This document shows, one piece after another, positions 8,293 to 17,263 of a stretch of 44,652 bases of DNA. Where the stretch lies: contig NZ_NOIF01000019.1 of NCBI RefSeq assembly GCF_002265265.1, forward strand, positions 1-44,652, read 5' to 3'. The position numbers were made by a program, and so were the translations under genes. Position 1 is the stretch's first letter. Every line of letters starts with the position of its first letter. This DNA comes from Photobacterium sanguinicancri. Its GTDB lineage: Bacteria; Pseudomonadota; Gammaproteobacteria; Enterobacterales; Vibrionaceae. The notes under the pieces were generated by a model that saw only the letters and a list, made by a program, of their open reading frames with translations, had not been told where the DNA came from and did not search any database.

Positions 8293-9426
8293 ATGAAGAT
8301 ACTCTACCACCACCGCATCGCTTCCAAAGATGGCCAATATGTTCATATTGATGCCATCGTATCTGCCCTGCGTGATCAAGGCCATACCGTCATCATGGTG
8401 GCACCGAACGTAGCAGAAAAAGCAAGTTTTGGTAGTGATGGTGGCTGGGTTTCTCGTCTGCGTCAAAAGTTACCAAAGGTCATCAGTGAGTTACTGGAGT
8501 TTGGCTATTGTTTCTATGATTTTATTAAACTCTGCCAAGCAATCAAAAAACACCAACCCGATGCAATTTATGAGCGCTATAACCTCTACTTACCCTCAGG
8601 TATTTGGGCGAAGCAGCTATTTAACCTACCACTGATTCTTGAGGTTAACTCTCCACTTTATCAAGAGCGAATGAACTACGGTGGCGTTGCCTTTGGTATG
8701 CTTGCAAAATGGTCTGAATATTATGCCTGGCGCAATGCCGATCACCTGCTTCCTGTCACTGAGGTACTTGCAGGCTATATTCGAACAGCGGGTGTCACTA
8801 ACGACAAAATCACTGTCATTCACAATGGAATCGATAAGCGCGTTTTTTCGTCTATACGCAAAAATGAACGCCATGATCGCTTCAAAAATAAACTTGTCGT
8901 TGGTTTTGTCGGTTTCTGTCGCGAATGGCACCAACTAGATCAGGTACTCACGATGTTAGCGCGCCATCAGGCAGATAATGTCATGTTTTTGATTGTTGGT
9001 GACGGACCTGTTTTAGAAGCGCTAAAAGACCAAGCTAAAGCCATGAGAATGATTGATCGCATTCACATTACAGGGTTAGTTAGCAGGGAAGACATGCCCT
9101 ACTGGCTAGAACAAATCGATATCGCGATTCAACCTGCAGTCACACCTTGGTGCTCTCCTCTAAAGCTGATTGAATACTTAGCGACAGGTAAAGCGGTTGT
9201 GGCACCTAACACAGCTAATATTCGAGAACTTATCACGGACGAAGTAAACGGCCTTCTTTTTGAATCCAATAATATGCAGCACTTACTCGCTAAAATTGAA
9301 CAACTCATCAATGATGCAACTTTACGGGAACAACTGCAGAAAGAAGCAGTAAAAACCATAGAAATAAAAGAATTAGAATGGCAAAAAAATGCCAACAAAA
9401 TCGTTGATTTGATCAACATTCAATGA
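8293..9426 (+). CDS. Glycosyltransferase family 4
   Basis: A 377-residue GT-B enzyme. The start MKILYHHRIASKDGQYVHI is the acceptor domain. The C-terminal domain has VGFVGFCREWHQ, VGDGPVLEALK and the donor-site region CSPLKLIEYLATGKAVVAP, which holds the conserved glutamate of the GT4 EX7E motif. AAGG lies about 9 nt before the ATG. It is cytoplasmic, has no signal or membrane segment, and is cotranscribed with its neighbours (34 bp from the previous gene). It resembles glycosyltransferases found in exosortase A loci, but the exact subfamily and sugar specificity are not assigned here. Confidence 0.87.
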   Translation: MKILYHHRIASKDGQYVHIDAIVSALRDQGHTVIMVAPNVAEKASFGSDGGWVSRLRQKLPKVISELLEFGYCFYDFIKLCQAIKKHQPDAIYERYNLYLPSGIWAKQLFNLPLILEVNSPLYQERMNYGGVAFGMLAKWSEYYAWRNADHLLPVTEVLAGYIRTAGVTNDKITVIHNGIDKRVFSSIRKNERHDRFKNKLVVGFVGFCREWHQLDQVLTMLARHQADNVMFLIVGDGPVLEALKDQAKAMRMIDRIHITGLVSREDMPYWLEQIDIAIQPAVTPWCSPLKLIEYLATGKAVVAPNTANIRELITDEVNGLLFESNNMQHLLAKIEQLINDATLREQLQKEAVKTIEIKELEWQKNANKIVDLINIQ

Positions 9427-9467
9427 TTATCGACATCTTTACCATCCCCACCTGTAGAGGTTAAATA

Positions 9468-10313
9468 ATGTCTAAAATACAAATCTGTGTGTTTGCTTAC
9501 AACCTAGAGCATCATATAGAGAAGTCAGTTAACAGTATTATAAAAAACCAAGGAAATTATAGTGCTGACATCTACATCATGGCCAATGGATGCAAAGACA
9601 AAACAGCAGAAGTCGCTTACAAGATCGCAAAGAAAAACAAAAAAGTGCATGTCGTAGAGTTGTCAATTGGCGACAAATCTAATGCCTGGAATATATTCAC
9701 TTACGATTATTATGATCATTCTTCAATCCCTATCTTTGTCGATGGAGATTTAGAATTGGAAAACGATGCCATCAAAAACATCATTGATTTTCACCTCAGT
9801 CACCCAGCCTACAATAGTATTTCAAGCTTTCCGTTTGAACATGGAAGAAGTTCTATCGCTTGGAGAAAAGAGTTACTAGAAAAACATCAGTTTACCGGCA
9901 ACCTATACTTACTATCTCAACCGTTTATATCAAAAATAATAAGCCAAGACGTTAAACTGCCTGTTGGCCTGATTGGCGATGATAGTATGCTAGGCTATTT
10001 ATCAGCGACGAACTTAGAACAAAACAGTGATCACCCCAAACAACGGATTGGCGTTTGCCAAAGTGCTATTTTTACCTATGAACCCTTAGCTATTTTCTCT
10101 ATTAAAGACATCAAACTTTATTTAAGACGCCGTGTACGGTATTCAACCCGTTATATGCAACAATCCTCTATTGTACCTAACCTTAAAGTACATGGTTTGT
10201 CAGCTATGCCTGAAGATGCATCAACTATTTCTAAAGAACTATTACCAGCAATTCGCTGGAAAAGTTCCAACCTTATTTTTGATATAATTGCGAAGCATAA
10301 ATTATCAAATTAA
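9468..10313 (+). CDS. Glycosyltransferase family 2
   Basis: A 281-residue protein with a GT-A fold: QICVFAYNLEHHIEKSVNSI at the N-terminus, then the nucleotide-binding segment ADIYIMANGCKDKT and the metal-binding motif FVDGDLELEN (~residue 90-100, DxD-like). It is cytoplasmic, with no membrane helices. Its 3' end overlaps by 4 bp the 3' end of the opposite-strand ligase gene (10310), so the two transcripts converge with no room for a terminator. It ends the first block of plus-strand polysaccharide genes. Local base composition is more AT-rich than the genes before it, which can indicate strain-specific, exchanged glycosyltransferases in such loci. Confidence 0.82.
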   Translation: MSKIQICVFAYNLEHHIEKSVNSIIKNQGNYSADIYIMANGCKDKTAEVAYKIAKKNKKVHVVELSIGDKSNAWNIFTYDYYDHSSIPIFVDGDLELENDAIKNIIDFHLSHPAYNSISSFPFEHGRSSIAWRKELLEKHQFTGNLYLLSQPFISKIISQDVKLPVGLIGDDSMLGYLSATNLEQNSDHPKQRIGVCQSAIFTYEPLAIFSIKDIKLYLRRRVRYSTRYMQQSSIVPNLKVHGLSAMPEDASTISKELLPAIRWKSSNLIFDIIAKHKLSN

Positions 10314-11629
10314 ACTTTAACTGCAGTCATATCCTGACTACGATGCTGCTTGCAAAAATAGGAATGAACATAAAGGCAATTACTCACCGCGACTAAAGCC
10401 CAAAATAACTCAAGGTACGCGAGGGAGAGCGCTGCACCTGCTGCACAAAATGCAAGAAAAGAAACCTTAAGCATTTTGGCAAGCTCATACTCCCAAGCAT
10501 TTTTTTCGCTTTTATCATTTACAAAATACTTCTCTACCGCAGTTAACTGGAAATAGGTCAGCGATAGAATAAAAGCAAAAAGAATAAAACCAACAAATCC
10601 CTGATCACCAATCACTTGAAAGTAAATACTATGTGCTGCGAGGCCTTTTTCACCGGGTTCAGGTGAAGGAATAAAGCTCAAAGCATCAATATTAAGTGCC
10701 GTCAGTTGCCACAGGTGTGCATACTGCGCAGCTTTAAAACCACCGCCAAAGATAGGATTATCCATCGCCATCAGGGTATGGATCTTCCACGACGTTACCC
10801 GATGCATAAACGAACCATCTTGATCAGCTTGCTCGATGGTATTCATTCGATCAAACCAGCTATCAGGGAGATAGAATAAGGCAACCGATAGCACCAAGCA
10901 CATCACTATAAGCGATACCATCTTGCTACTACTTCGCATCCAAAAATAACCACCTATAATGATAAGGCCTAATAACCCCCCTCTTGAATGTGTACCCAAT
11001 ACTGAAATAACACAGAATGCAGTTATCCCACAAAGTATGTACTTTATTATTTTACTTTCCTCTTGAGAGAACAAATAAAGCGCCAAGGGGATGGTCATAC
11101 ACAAAGCAACAGCTAAGTGATTATTATCACTGAGTAAATGACTATTAGGGCCTGCTATTTTATGTCCACCAAAAGACAAAATAAACTTTAACCCTTCAAC
11201 ACAACCGTAAAAGCCGATTGATAAAACAACGGCCCAAACAACCATATCAAAATGTGCTTTTTTCCTAACTAACAAGCACACAAAAATAAAAGTAAGAATT
11301 ATTTTAAAGAATTTAACCCACTCAAACCAAACCAACTCAAAATACGCAAGGGTAAATTGTGTCGCCAATAATGTATGAATACAAAAAAGAAGGACACAAA
11401 CGAAAAGACCTGTCAGTTTGAATCGAGGTTTGTCCCTTAAAATAAGGTAACCCAGCATAGTTAAAGCCGCAAAAGCAGAGTTATAACTAAAAGAAGCAGC
11501 AAATCCACCTAACCAGTGTGTTGGGACAAACAAGCCAGACCAAAGCCATAACGATAATGCAATAAACGGCCGTCTAATAGCAAAAACAGCCATGAAAGCA
11601 AACGCTGTAACAAACACAAGATCACGCAT
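10310..11629 (-). CDS. O-antigen ligase/polymerase-like membrane protein, exosortase A-associated
   Basis: About 439 residues with some 11-12 predicted membrane helices and the Wzy/WaaL-type core GTHSRGGLLGLIII, followed by a large loop with RVTSWKIH and the typical FGGGFKAAQY region. The N-terminus (RDLVFVTAFAFMAVFAIRRP) is characteristic of the putative O-glycosylation ligase of XrtA loci. Such proteins act on the periplasmic side, polymerising repeat units or attaching glycan to an acceptor. The ATG at 11629 is chosen over a TTG three bases upstream because AAGGA lies 6 nt before it. That ATG overlaps the stop of a 29-codon ORF as TGATG, which indicates translational coupling. Confidence 0.88.
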   Translation of the reverse strand: MRDLVFVTAFAFMAVFAIRRPFIALSLWLWSGLFVPTHWLGGFAASFSYNSAFAALTMLGYLILRDKPRFKLTGLFVCVLLFCIHTLLATQFTLAYFELVWFEWVKFFKIILTFIFVCLLVRKKAHFDMVVWAVVLSIGFYGCVEGLKFILSFGGHKIAGPNSHLLSDNNHLAVALCMTIPLALYLFSQEESKIIKYILCGITAFCVISVLGTHSRGGLLGLIIIGGYFWMRSSSKMVSLIVMCLVLSVALFYLPDSWFDRMNTIEQADQDGSFMHRVTSWKIHTLMAMDNPIFGGGFKAAQYAHLWQLTALNIDALSFIPSPEPGEKGLAAHSIYFQVIGDQGFVGFILFAFILSLTYFQLTAVEKYFVNDKSEKNAWEYELAKMLKVSFLAFCAAGAALSLAYLELFWALVAVSNCLYVHSYFCKQHRSQDMTAVKV

Positions 11630-11718
11630 CAATCATCCTTTTCTGCTGTTATCTTGGTTGATTTCCAGCACAAGTACACTAATAGTACGAGGCAACCTAA
11701 AAAAAGTAGTGATTCCAT
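11629..11718 (-). CDS. 29-residue membrane peptide translationally coupled to the ligase gene
   Basis: A short ORF, not previously recognised by me, reads MESLLFLGCLVLLVYLCW then a polar tail KSTKITAEKDD. It is one hydrophobic helix with a charged C-terminal end. AGGG sits 7 nt upstream of its ATG (11718). Its TGA overlaps the ligase ATG in the arrangement TGATG, so a ribosome finishing the peptide would restart on the ligase. Spacing, ribosome-binding site and coding pattern support a real gene, either a small membrane partner of the ligase or a leader peptide controlling its synthesis. No function can be assigned from sequence. Confidence 0.6.
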   Translation of the reverse strand: MESLLFLGCLVLLVYLCWKSTKITAEKDD

Positions 11719-11934
11719 ACTTCATCCCTGAGAAATCTCAAATCAGATTTCGCTGTTGCATATTTATATTGTACTTATTTGCTTTAGTCACGAGACAAAC
11801 TTGCACAAAACATACTCTGCATCCATCCTAAATATAGGATGACTATTTGATGTAAACCAAGTTTTATCCGCAACAAATACAAACGAGTAGTCGCCGAAAT
11901 TTCAGTAATTCATGCGCAAGTAAGGATGCTTATT

Positions 11935-12963
11935 ATGATTGTTCGCTCTCGTTCTCCACTTCGTTTAGGCCTTGCTGGTGGCGGCACCGATATATCTCCC
12001 TATTGCGACCAATATGGTGGCTGCGTGTTAAATGCAACTATTAATATGTATGCACATTGCACCATAGAGCTACATTCGCCCGAAAAAGGCATTTCTTTTG
12101 TCGCACAAGATATTGACGTCACTTACCACTCCCCTTTACTTAACTACCTCGAATTAGAGGGTGAACTCCTCCTACATAAAGCCGTTTACAACCGTATTGT
12201 CAGCCAATTTAACGACAACAAACCATTAGCAGTGACGGTTTACACCCACTCTGAAGCCCCACCAGGAAGCGGGTTAGGCTCGTCTTCAACTATGGTTGTA
12301 ACCATCATCAGTGCTTACCAAAAACTGCTCAATTTATCGTTAGATGAATATGAAGTTGCTCGATTGGCTTACGATATAGAACGTATTGATTGCCAACTCT
12401 CTGGTGGTAAACAAGACCAGTATGCAACCACTTTTGGTGGTTTTAACTTCATGGAGTTCTATGAAAACGAGCGCGTTTTAGTTAATCCGCTTCGTATTCG
12501 CCAGCCAATTATTAACGAACTAGAGAGCCAGTTAATGCTTTATTTCACTGGTGTTTCACGTTCGTCAGCTCAAATCATTGAAGATCAGGTTAAAACGACC
12601 ACTTCTACAGATAAAAAACCACTTGAAGCGATGCATGACGTTAAGCGGTTCGCTTTTGAGATGAAAGAACGACTATTGCACTCTGATATCTGCGGCATGT
12701 CTGATCTGCTCCAAGAGTCATGGAATGCAAAAAAAGCCACATCAGATTCCATTGCAACTCCCCATATTAATTTGATTGAAGATCGCGCACTAACATCTGG
12801 GGCTAAGTCGCTCAAAATTTCAGGCGCTGGCGGTGGTGGCTTCATGATGCTGTTTGTCGACCCTATCCACCGACTCAGTGTTGAGGAATCACTCTCAGAT
12901 TTAGACGGCAAGATCCAGCCATTCCACTTCACTTGGCAAGGAACACAATCATGGAAAGCCTAA
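11935..12963 (+). CDS. hddA: D-glycero-D-manno-heptose 7-phosphate kinase (GHMP family)
   Basis: About 342 residues. The start is placed at the ATG at 11935 because AAGG lies 9 nt upstream; an ATG at 11926 overlaps that ribosome-binding site. The substrate-side motif RSPLRLGLAGGGTD opens the protein, the ATP-binding GHMP loop is PPGSGLGSSSTM (~residue 105), and SGAGGGGFMM is the third GHMP motif. HddA phosphorylates D-glycero-D-manno-heptose 7-phosphate at C1 on the way to GDP-heptose. It begins a three-gene overlapping block with gmhA and hddC (13-bp overlap with gmhA), so the polymer made here likely contains D-glycero-alpha-D-manno-heptose or a derivative. Confidence 0.87.
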   Translation: MIVRSRSPLRLGLAGGGTDISPYCDQYGGCVLNATINMYAHCTIELHSPEKGISFVAQDIDVTYHSPLLNYLELEGELLLHKAVYNRIVSQFNDNKPLAVTVYTHSEAPPGSGLGSSSTMVVTIISAYQKLLNLSLDEYEVARLAYDIERIDCQLSGGKQDQYATTFGGFNFMEFYENERVLVNPLRIRQPIINELESQLMLYFTGVSRSSAQIIEDQVKTTTSTDKKPLEAMHDVKRFAFEMKERLLHSDICGMSDLLQESWNAKKATSDSIATPHINLIEDRALTSGAKSLKISGAGGGGFMMLFVDPIHRLSVEESLSDLDGKIQPFHFTWQGTQSWKA

Positions 12964-13532
12964 CGTATTTTAACCAGCAAATTCGTTCTTCTATCGAAAC
13001 CAAGCAACGCTTACTTGAGCACGATGACGTGTTAGAAGCAATGGCGCGTGCGGGAGAGATCTGCTTAGAGGCTTATCAAGCCGGTAATCAAGTGCTGCTC
13101 GCAGGTAACGGTGGCAGTGCAGCAGATGCCCAGCATATTGCTGCTGAATTTGTGAGTCGTTTTGAATTTGATCGCCCCGGCCTCCCTGCACAAGCGCTTA
13201 CTACGGATACATCGATACTTACTGCCATAGGGAACGATTACGGCTTTGAAAAACTGTTCGCTCGCCAACTGCAGGCCAATGGGAGAAAAGGCGATGTATT
13301 CATTGGCATTAGTACATCAGGTAAATCTCCAAATATCTTACGAGCAATCGAGATAGCAAAAGAAAGAGGCATTACGACCATAGGATTAACAGGTAAAGGT
13401 GGCGATATGAAAGCCATGTGCGATTTGTGTATCTCTGTTCCATCATCACATACTGCACGTATACAGGAATGCCACATCCTTATTGGTCATGCTATTTGCG
13501 GGTTTGTCGAGAAAGGATATTTCAATGGGTAA
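12951..13532 (+). CDS. gmhA: D-sedoheptulose 7-phosphate isomerase
   Basis: A 193-residue SIS-domain isomerase starting at the ATG at 12951 with AAGGA 8 nt upstream. Conserved motifs are AGNGGSAADAQHIAAEF, the serine-rich phosphate site GISTSGKSPN and the C-terminal RIQECHILIGH with Glu and His residues of the active site. GmhA converts sedoheptulose 7-phosphate to D-glycero-D-manno-heptose 7-phosphate, the substrate of HddA. Overlaps at both ends (13 bp with hddA, 8 bp with hddC) show a single translation unit. This is probably a polymer-dedicated paralogue; the housekeeping gmhA for lipopolysaccharide core is expected elsewhere in the genome. Confidence 0.92.
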   Translation: MESLTYFNQQIRSSIETKQRLLEHDDVLEAMARAGEICLEAYQAGNQVLLAGNGGSAADAQHIAAEFVSRFEFDRPGLPAQALTTDTSILTAIGNDYGFEKLFARQLQANGRKGDVFIGISTSGKSPNILRAIEIAKERGITTIGLTGKGGDMKAMCDLCISVPSSHTARIQECHILIGHAICGFVEKGYFNG

Positions 13533-14253
13533 TACCACCACAACGGCCATTATCCTTTGTGGTGGTCTAGGTACAAGATTGAGCAGCATCACCAACAACA
13601 AACCCAAACCTATGGTCAATGTTGCCGGTGTTCCCTTTCTTGAACATCAATTTGACTATCTTATTTCTCAGGGAGTATCGCGGGTTGTTTTAGCAGTATC
13701 CCACTTAAAAGAATGCATTATTCACCACTTCGGCGACCAATACAGAAGTCTACATATTGAATATATCGCTGAAGCATCACCACTCGGTACTGGCGGCGCG
13801 ATTAAAAACGTATTACTCAATGCTTCGTTTCAACCGAATGAAAGCATAGTCATCCTAAATGGTGACACTTTTGTTGAATTTAACTTATCAAAGCTAGAAC
13901 AAGATAAAACCGATAAATTACTGATTATTGCCGCAAAGGCAATTGACGACACTGCTCGCTACGGCAAACTCACCATCGATAACGACATGCTAGTCACTGG
14001 GTTTCAAGAAAAAAAAGCGGGGTCTAAAGGTTACATCAATGCTGGTGTTTATTTAACTCAACCAGAGTTACTTACAAAGCTTCCTAAGCTTGATTGCTTT
14101 TCTTTTGAAGAAGACTTTCTGCACCATGAACTTGCTCATCAAACGATAGGCGCCAGTATTCTTGATGGGTTTTTCATTGATATTGGCATCCCTGAAGATT
14201 ACTACACTTTGTGTGATCTTATGGGATCAGGTCAAATTCAATGTCTTTCGTAA
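13525..14253 (+). CDS. hddC: Heptose 1-phosphate nucleotidyltransferase
   Basis: A 242-residue nucleotidyltransferase with the family signature ILCGGLGTRLSSI...KPKPMV at residues ~8-30, SPLGTGGAI around residue 90 and the metal-site NGDTFVEF near residue 115. AAGGA lies before the ATG at 13525. Position after hddA and gmhA points to transfer of GMP to D-glycero-alpha-D-manno-heptose 1-phosphate, giving GDP-heptose. The similar glucose-1-phosphate cytidylyl/thymidylyl families cannot be fully excluded by eye. The phosphatase GmhB that removes the 7-phosphate is not in the window and would be supplied from elsewhere. The last 13 bp overlap the flippase gene. Confidence 0.8.
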   Translation: MGNTTTTAIILCGGLGTRLSSITNNKPKPMVNVAGVPFLEHQFDYLISQGVSRVVLAVSHLKECIIHHFGDQYRSLHIEYIAEASPLGTGGAIKNVLLNASFQPNESIVILNGDTFVEFNLSKLEQDKTDKLLIIAAKAIDDTARYGKLTIDNDMLVTGFQEKKAGSKGYINAGVYLTQPELLTKLPKLDCFSFEEDFLHHELAHQTIGASILDGFFIDIGIPEDYYTLCDLMGSGQIQCLS

Positions 14254-15746
14254 AAAAATTAGCTTCAGCTTCTTTCTGGCTAACCATCGCCTCGTGGGTA
14301 TCTTCTGCTGTTGGCATACTTACCATGCTAATTTTCGCTCGAATTCTATCCGTTGATGAATTCGGGCTTATCGCAACCGCGACCTTAGTTACCGCTTTTT
14401 TTGACCTATTTTCTCGATTAGGTACTGAAGCCTACTTAATTAAAGAGGTTGACCCAGACTCTGAAGACATCAACACCGCGTGGACTATTCAACTCATTAT
14501 TAAACTGCTTATTGCTTTAACTATATTTAGCTTTTCAAGCTGGACTGCCTCTTATTTTAATGAACCACAGCTTGAGAATATATTAAAAGCGTTAGCATTA
14601 ATTCCACTCTTTCTCGCCTTTGCCAATATTGGCATTGCGCTATTAAAAAAAGACATGGCATTTAAAACGTTGATGTTCTGGGATGCAAGCGCAAAAATAA
14701 CCTCCTTTATAATAACACTCATTCTAATTTTAATAACCCCGACATATTGGGCCTATATTGTTGGCATGGTGAGTTATTTCGCTATTATCACGACAACAAG
14801 TTATTATTTTTCCAGCTACCGACCAGCACTCTGTTTAAGTCGATTGAACAAACAAATTTCGTTCTCTCAGTGGACATTACTAAAAGGCATCGTCAATTAT
14901 TTCAACAACAAATGCGATCAACTCATAATATCAAAATTTGTTGGTTCAGCAGCGTTAGGTGCATTTAGTATCACCCAGAGAATATATGAGACAGCATCAG
15001 ATGTTCTTGTTTTGCCATTTATATCAATACTTTACCCTGGTCTTGGTCAACTTGACAGGAAATCACCACAATTCACGACCATTTTTCACAACACCTTAAT
15101 TACCACCAGTGTCGTTGTCATACTGTTGACGGGCTTGTTAGCGATAAACGCTGAGCAGCTTGTGATAATAGCATTAGGTAGTGCTGAAAAATGGTCTGTC
15201 GTTGCTAACCTCTTACCGATTGCTGCACCGTTATTAATTACACGCATACTCTTATTTGCGCTTTTTGATGTATTAACGTTGCTTGATAAAATAAAGTTTC
15301 TCTTCAAATTTGAGTTAATAACAGCCATTGTCTCGAGTATTGTCTTATTTCTTGCTGTGTACTGGGGGGACATTGAAGCGCTTGTTATTGCTAGGATAAT
15401 ACTAACAGCAGTAAGTTGCCTTGTTCTGCTTTTCGTGTTGCAACGCCTGATCTCTTTATCTGTTGCGGCCTATCTTCTCGAATCGCTCCCCTTTGTCATT
15501 GCTTCGGGCGCGGCTTACTTGATCACAGCACCGTTTCAGCTGTTACTCATAAATGAAGTGACTAATCTGCTATGTGTATTAGCAACAAGTTTTGTCTACA
15601 CCTCTATTTACGTTGCTGTATTAATCAGCTTTATCACCCTATTTAAAAACCATTCCACGACCTATGCCCTTATTTCACTTCAACTTAGTAAACTAAAAAT
15701 GATGGTTTGGCAAAAACTAACAAAGTCAGATGCTAAACAGATGTAA
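14241..15746 (+). CDS. Polysaccharide flippase (Wzx/WzxC-like)
   Basis: A 501-residue polytopic protein with about 12-14 hydrophobic helices and almost no soluble domain. The N-terminal pattern SFWLTIASWVSSAVGILTM followed by FARILSVDEFGLIATATL is typical of Wzx/PST transporters of the MOP superfamily. These flip undecaprenyl-linked oligosaccharides from the cytoplasmic to the periplasmic face of the inner membrane. It overlaps hddC by 13 bp and precedes a membrane-anchored beta-helix protein, matching the order synthesis, export, periplasmic processing. The polymerase partner could be the opposite-strand ligase-like protein at 10310-11629. Confidence 0.88.
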   Translation: MSFVKKLASASFWLTIASWVSSAVGILTMLIFARILSVDEFGLIATATLVTAFFDLFSRLGTEAYLIKEVDPDSEDINTAWTIQLIIKLLIALTIFSFSSWTASYFNEPQLENILKALALIPLFLAFANIGIALLKKDMAFKTLMFWDASAKITSFIITLILILITPTYWAYIVGMVSYFAIITTTSYYFSSYRPALCLSRLNKQISFSQWTLLKGIVNYFNNKCDQLIISKFVGSAALGAFSITQRIYETASDVLVLPFISILYPGLGQLDRKSPQFTTIFHNTLITTSVVVILLTGLLAINAEQLVIIALGSAEKWSVVANLLPIAAPLLITRILLFALFDVLTLLDKIKFLFKFELITAIVSSIVLFLAVYWGDIEALVIARIILTAVSCLVLLFVLQRLISLSVAAYLLESLPFVIASGAAYLITAPFQLLLINEVTNLLCVLATSFVYTSIYVAVLISFITLFKNHSTTYALISLQLSKLKMMVWQKLTKSDAKQM

Positions 15747-15775
15747 TAACGCTAATCAGACTCAATGAGGCAAAT

Positions 15776-17263
15776 ATGAAGTTCCCAATAAACAGTATAA
15801 AAAGCTACTTTGCCGCCGTTGGTCTTTTCGCCCATATCCTTATCATTTTTTTGGGTTATAGCGTTTACAACCAAGTTAGCAACCAAGCAGAAGCGCTTCC
15901 TGAGACACTCCAACGTATTGGACATACGATAAAAAAAGATTACCCTACTGTTGCTATCGCAGGTGACACCCTATTAAACGCCAGTGAAACGCTAACGACC
16001 AACAACTATTTTTGGCGAGAGTTTGATAGTAGCAATTGGCCAACGGTAGGCCCTAACTTCTCTACAGCATATGCTGACCTTCCCAGTGTGAGTCGCTCTA
16101 TTATTGTCGATAATGAACAAGACATCATTAAAGCCATTAATACCGCACAACCCGGTATGGAAATAGTCATCAAAAATGGTGATTACTACCTTGAACAAAA
16201 ACGGATCAACAGTAGCCTTGCTTATCCTACAGCAAATAACCCCGTTATCGTTAGGGCTGAAACTGCAGGGAAGGTGAACTTAGAACTCAGTACGTTAGAA
16301 GGTTTATTTATCAATAGGCCCAACTGGATTATCACAGGGCTGCGCTTCATTGGGAACTGCCAACCTCACTGTGAGCATGCAATGCATATTGTCGGGCATG
16401 CCGATAATTTACAAATCACTCATAATGAGTTTGTGGATTTTAACGCCGCTATAAAAGTTAACGGAGTTAACAACAACTATCCTGATTTTGGCAAAGTTTC
16501 TCATAATTATTTCTACTTTACCGAACCCAGTGAGTCTTCCAGCTCAGTCACTCCCATTAACCTCGATTCAGGTAACAGTTGGGTACTTAACAACAATATT
16601 ATTAGAGACTTTATTAAGTTGGGGGGCAATCAAGTCAGTTATGGCGCTTTTATCAAAGGGGGCTCTAATAATGGTGTGATCGAAAACAACCTCATCGTCT
16701 GTAACAGTACAAGTAATGATTATGGGGGTTATCAAGTTGGTGTTTCTTTGGGGGGCGGAGGAATGAAACGCGCCACCAGACGAGATAAATCAAATTTTGA
16801 AACAAACCTTTCTGTTGTCCGCAACAATATTATGATGCATTGCAACGATGTTGGGGTGTATATCAACCAAGGGAAAGACAGTATCGTCAATAACAATATC
16901 CTGTATAACACCAGTGGTATTGATGTTCGCTTTAGGCAATCAACCGCTTTAGTTACCAATAACATCTTAAGCGGTAGCATAAGAGAACGAGATAAAGGCG
17001 TTGCTGAACAATTCAACAATACAGTATTGCGCAAAGATTTTTGGGGTGGCGGCGAGAAACTGGATGGTTGGTTTAAAGCGCCTTCTGTCGGCGACTTCAC
17101 ACCCACGAAAGCACTTACCCGTACAGAAACGCCCTACCCGTTTCTAACGACGAGTGAATCAACAGGTAAGACACCATTGCATGATTTTTGTGGAAACCCA
17201 GTATTGAATGGAGACACCTTTATGGGAGCATTTAAAGAGGCAATCAGCTGCTTTGAACCATAA
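15776..17263 (+). CDS. Membrane-anchored right-handed parallel beta-helix protein, possible polysaccharide lyase
   Basis: A 495-residue protein with a short basic N-terminus and one hydrophobic segment (~residues 13-30, an uncleaved anchor or signal), then a beta-helix built of repeated N-rich rungs (VSHNYFYF, VLNNNIIRDF, VIENNLIVC, VRNNIMMHC, VNNNILYN). The entry segment AINTAQPGMEIVIKNGDYY resembles the start of chondroitinase-B/alginate lyase (PL6-type) folds. Such proteins in polysaccharide loci usually cut, epimerise or bind the polymer in the periplasm. Catalytic residues cannot be assigned by eye, so the lyase idea is an inference. GAGG lies before the ATG. The 3' end overlaps by 20 bp the opposite-strand acyltransferase gene. 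Confidence 0.75.
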   Translation: MKFPINSIKSYFAAVGLFAHILIIFLGYSVYNQVSNQAEALPETLQRIGHTIKKDYPTVAIAGDTLLNASETLTTNNYFWREFDSSNWPTVGPNFSTAYADLPSVSRSIIVDNEQDIIKAINTAQPGMEIVIKNGDYYLEQKRINSSLAYPTANNPVIVRAETAGKVNLELSTLEGLFINRPNWIITGLRFIGNCQPHCEHAMHIVGHADNLQITHNEFVDFNAAIKVNGVNNNYPDFGKVSHNYFYFTEPSESSSSVTPINLDSGNSWVLNNNIIRDFIKLGGNQVSYGAFIKGGSNNGVIENNLIVCNSTSNDYGGYQVGVSLGGGGMKRATRRDKSNFETNLSVVRNNIMMHCNDVGVYINQGKDSIVNNNILYNTSGIDVRFRQSTALVTNNILSGSIRERDKGVAEQFNNTVLRKDFWGGGEKLDGWFKAPSVGDFTPTKALTRTETPYPFLTTSESTGKTPLHDFCGNPVLNGDTFMGAFKEAISCFEP

